Position numbers and translations under genes: made by a program. A model generated the notes under the pieces. That model did not search any database, was not told the origin of the DNA, and was given only the letters and a program-made list of their open reading frames with translations. DNA of 64,000 nt from Phyto melanocephala (lineage: Eukaryota > Arthropoda > Insecta > Diptera > Rhinophoridae): contig OW799236.1 of assembly GCA_941918925.1 (NCBI GenBank), forward strand, positions 77,564,713 to 77,628,712. Reading direction: 5' to 3'. Below, in pieces: positions 61,300 to 64,000 of the stretch (the first letter of the stretch is position 1; each line of letters begins with the position of its first letter).

Positions 61300-61640
61300 A
61301 GTCTTTATTACTTTAAGCTAGGCTTGTCTATAGACTAGACTAGACTTTGACTAGCTTAAAACTATATTCTCGTTAATAATCCAGAATATATAATAGACAA
61401 TAGGCTAGATCGTATACTACTAAACTACAAAATACACCATAGACTGTATTCAAGTAAATAGACAAACAGACGATTCACTATGCACTAGACAGTAATCAAG
61501 ACAGCATACCAGCTTAGACTTTTTTAATTGAGCCTAATGATAGGTTACGGTTATCTGGAATCCCCTATAGCCTAGAGTAAATACTATAAACTAAATTATG
61601 GACTCTACTGTAGGTCAAACTATGCCCTATATTTAAATTT
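61300..61640. repeat. Degenerate ctatagacta minisatellite-like stretch
   Basis: tctatagactagactagacttt, caataggctagatcg, accatagactgtatt, cactagacagtaat, cctatagcctagag and gactctactgtag recur at irregular spacing. It lies on the far side of the LINE relic from the similar 60105-60190 patch. Confidence 0.55.
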
Positions 61641-63559
61641 TTTAAAAACAAGCAGCATGTCGAAAACATGTTTACCAAAAGAATATTCTTTTCTTTTTAG
61701 ACACTTTTTTCTAACTACTGTTAACCGAAATCATAAATAAATTTTAGACAAAAAAAAAAAAAAAACAATGAAAAAATTTAGCAGAAATATTCTATTATAT
61801 GCTACAACATCTTATATATTTTACACGAATATTACTTTATTTATAATAAGTATTTATAACATAAAGAAACTGTTTTTAAATTAATAAATTTCCATTTAAA
61901 ATGCTTTTAAAATGTTGACAAGCAACATGATTTTTTTTTAATACATGACACACATACGCAAACACGTTTTCAGAACGTGCAAAAAAGAGAAGAACATAAA
62001 AAATAAAAATAACCAGCATTAAGCTGGAGATCCTTAGAATTGTAAATTTTAAACTTATAGTATAAATATTAAATGCAATAACGACAACAACAACAACACG
62101 TAAAACTACATCAACACAAATACATATAAATATATTTAAATGGGAAAAATCATAAATTTATGTTAAAATATAAAAATGTTTTAACATTAACATATAAATT
62201 TAGAAATACACACTTATGCAACTGAATAAAAAAAATCGTCGTTCATATTCTCCGCTCTCTTGTACTACATTTAAACGTTAAACGAGCAATCACACTATTT
62301 GGTGTCTCGCGTAAAAATAAATTTAAATTTATTTTCATGAAGCCTTCTAGGAAAAAACTACATAAAATAGAGTTTAAAGGATGAATAAAAAACCAAATAA
62401 AACTAAAAGGAGCCTACTGACGACGACGGCATCAACAAAAACAACAACAATGACAGTGACAACATTTTGTAGACTTTAGCGTAACGGAAATACTTGTATG
62501 CCAAATGTTGGCAACCAAAAATGACAAACAAACTAAAAGGATTCTCCCAAAAAATGAACAAACTAAAAGCAAAAAGAGAAACAAAAAGAAAACGTAAGCA
62601 TAAATTGCCAATTTTTTCTTAACTTTTTTGTTGTTGCTAAATGCCTCTAAAATAACGAACAAACTAAACGTATAAAACTGAAAGACAAGAGTAACAAATT
62701 CGAAACAGGAACGGAAATGACAAAAAAAAAAATATTTTTTTTGCCTAAGCTGGTGACTTTTTCTTATGAATTTTTTGTATATATTTTGCCAAAGAAAATA
62801 ATAAAAATATTTGAAAAAAAACTGAATGCAAAACTAATCAAATACACCAGTGGGGAAAATAAAGAAATTCTTTAAAAAAAAATTTTCAAAAATCCAACAA
62901 GAAATATTTTTATCAACAATTTAACACAAACCAACAAGCAACAAGAATGACAGCAAAATATGCCAACAATGTTAAAGTGCAAACGAGTTTTTAATCAGAT
63001 TCAAAAATAAAATTTTTCAGATTTCTTTTTTTTTTGTTAATTTTAAATATTTATAATAAGATTGATTAGGCGTAAATTTCAAAAAGAAAAAAACGAAACA
63101 AAGTTGGCAATATGTTGCTTAGCGTAAGGGAGCTTAAAACTGAGAAATTTAAAAATAAAACACAAAAAATATGTCGTAAACTTTAGATGCGGAAGAAAAT
63201 AATATTTAGCTTTTAACCCAATATTGTTGAGAAATGTTGACAAAAATGTTTCTTTCAATCTGGGTTGCTAATGTGACCCATATAGATGATTTAATTGTAG
63301 CAATGTATGTGACTAAAAGTAACTTGCTGAAATACAGCATTTTAGATAATTCCTTGTCATAACAGTGGTTGCCTTCTCTTTTCTACGGCAATATGTTGCA
63401 AATGAATAGCAACATTTTGTTTTTTATATGACTGAAATTGTTTTTTAAATATTTAACAGTAATTTTAGTATTTTTAATATAATTTTTTTTTATAATTTTT
63501 ATTCATGCCAATATGTTGTCAACATGTTGCTAATACATGAAAATATTTGTAATATATAT
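61641..63559. other. Gene-free AT-rich stretch with dyads
   Basis: No gene recognised. Poly-A of about 17 near 61750, caacaacaaca runs near 62085. Near-dyads at 62506 (aaatgttggcaacc), 63107, 63386 and 63500. Confidence 0.4.
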
Positions 63560-63563
63560 GTAT

Positions 63564-63800
63564 CTGTGGCCAATGTCACTTTTATGCTCTTTTGAGTTAA
63601 TCATTGCATTAGATTTGTTTTCTTGCTCTATTTCATTATGGTTAAACAGCTAAAGTCATACTTAACCCAGAACAGCTTCATAAATAAAATGCTGGCCAAT
63701 GTCACTATGAAAGCACCTATAAAAGTTAAAGTTCAATTCAAATTTTCTCAAAAGTAAATATTTTGACATTGGCCCTTTAAGCTCCAAACCACAGATATGT
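63564..63800. repeat. Inverted/direct ggccaatgtcac repeats
   Basis: ctgtggccaatgtcac at about 63565 and gctggccaatgtcac near 63690 are direct copies, and gacattggcc near 63764 is inverted. The outer sequences atctgtgg and ccacagat also pair, making a loose inverted-repeat structure of about 235 bp. Could be a MITE; ends uncertain. Confidence 0.45.
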
Positions 63801-64000
63801 TATGATTTATTGTAAGATTTTAAGTCGATCAGACTTTTCGTTTATCTGTGTCTTAAAATCTCGTAGAGCACGATTGGGGATAAGAAAGGGGGGCCAGAAA
63901 AATTATTTTTCAATCAAAACTGTTTAAGTAACATGATACATCCTAGAAAAAATTAATGTGACATTGAAGCAATTTTGACTGAAAGACTATATTTTGCTTA
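63801..64000. other. Unassigned end of window
   Basis: Nothing recognised. taatgtgacattgaag near 63954 recalls the ggccaatgtcac motif. Confidence 0.3.

Larger units (their letters stand above)
46703..63535. promoter_or_regulatory. Dispersed GCAACAT dyad cluster
   Basis: The 7-mer GCAACAT/ATGTTGC recurs through about 17 kb, mostly as dyads. Exact GCAACATGTTGC: starts 46703, 46831, 50623, 51533, 54459, 58717. Exact ATGTTGCNNGCAACAT: starts 51345, 53210, 56433, 56541. Near matches include 52312, 52512, 55862, 56681, 58354, 58496, 63107, 63386 and 63500. The two dyad types use the same half-site, facing either way. The second recalls an RFX X-box (GTTGCC...GGCAAC) but with a shorter spacer. Function is inference; see findings. 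Confidence 0.5.

Noticed and set aside
46703..63535. Canonical RFX X-boxes
   Set aside because: Half-sites GTTGC/GCAAC are separated by two bases, not the four of GTTGCCATGGCAAC, and the opposite dyad orientation is equally common.
1..64000. CRISPR array, bacterial operon or phage content
   Set aside because: No regular spacer-repeat structure, no ribosome-binding sites or long prokaryotic ORFs; transposon content and introns are insect-like.

Overview
This window looks like nuclear DNA of a higher fly (Brachycera; a calyptrate such as a blow fly, house fly or relative is my inference). It is very AT-rich. Its repeats are fly-type: DINE-1/mini-me-like elements with GTCY tetranucleotide arrays, DD41D rosa/Visitor-like mariners, Tc1-like elements, non-autonomous Helitrons, and dispersed tacatacatatgtatgta runs. 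I could not recognise any complete host protein-coding gene, tRNA, rRNA or CRISPR. The recognisable coding sequence is all transposon-derived and all of it is broken. The window is best read as a large intron or intergenic region.

Layout. 0.7-6.7 kb: a mariner C-terminal remnant, a long LINE RT/RNase H remnant (2.1-3.2 kb), a mariner N-terminal remnant, a LINE RNase H tail and a decayed DINE-like repeat. 8.7-11.3 kb: a compact TA-flanked DD41D element with two internal deletions, a second DD41D relic, a LINE 3' end and a Tc1 N-terminus. 13.8-14.9 kb: a hAT-type element with a perfect 8-bp target duplication and a possible spliced transposase N-terminus. 21-23.5 kb: a small MITE, then a Helitron with five internal repeats. 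26.3-27.9 kb: a MITE relic and a mariner relic interrupted by another MITE plus a long hairpin. 29.8-30.5 and 47.4-48.2 kb: two near-identical DINE-1/mini-me-like copies, with an older relative at 34.1-35.2 kb. 35.4-37.5 kb: a long-TIR MITE and a second TA-flanked DD41D deletion derivative. 38.8-39.5 kb: a foldback element with arms of about 225 bp. 39.8-40.6 kb: LINE RT relic. 44.4-45.2 kb: a second Helitron, in reverse orientation. 48.5-49.4 kb: a Tc1 element lacking its C-terminus. 53.6-54.2 kb: a piggyBac-like MITE. 54.8-55.7 kb: LINE RT relic. 60-61.6 kb: LINE relic beside degenerate ctatagacta-type repeats.

The most unusual signal is not a gene. From about 46.7 kb to 63.5 kb the 7-mer GCAACAT recurs again and again, mostly as perfect dyads: GCAACATGTTGC (six exact copies) and ATGTTGCNNGCAACAT (four exact copies), with many one-off variants. 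The first 46 kb has only isolated half-sites. The sites lie mainly in sequence without identifiable transposons, so a clustered binding platform for a dimeric DNA-binding protein is the hypothesis I would test first.

The transposon relics do not form a pathway. Together they record several layers of invasion. The two DINE-like copies, the Helitrons, the foldback element and the TA-flanked mariner/Tc1 derivatives keep clear ends and look younger. Most DD41D and LINE relics carry many stops and frameshifts and look old.
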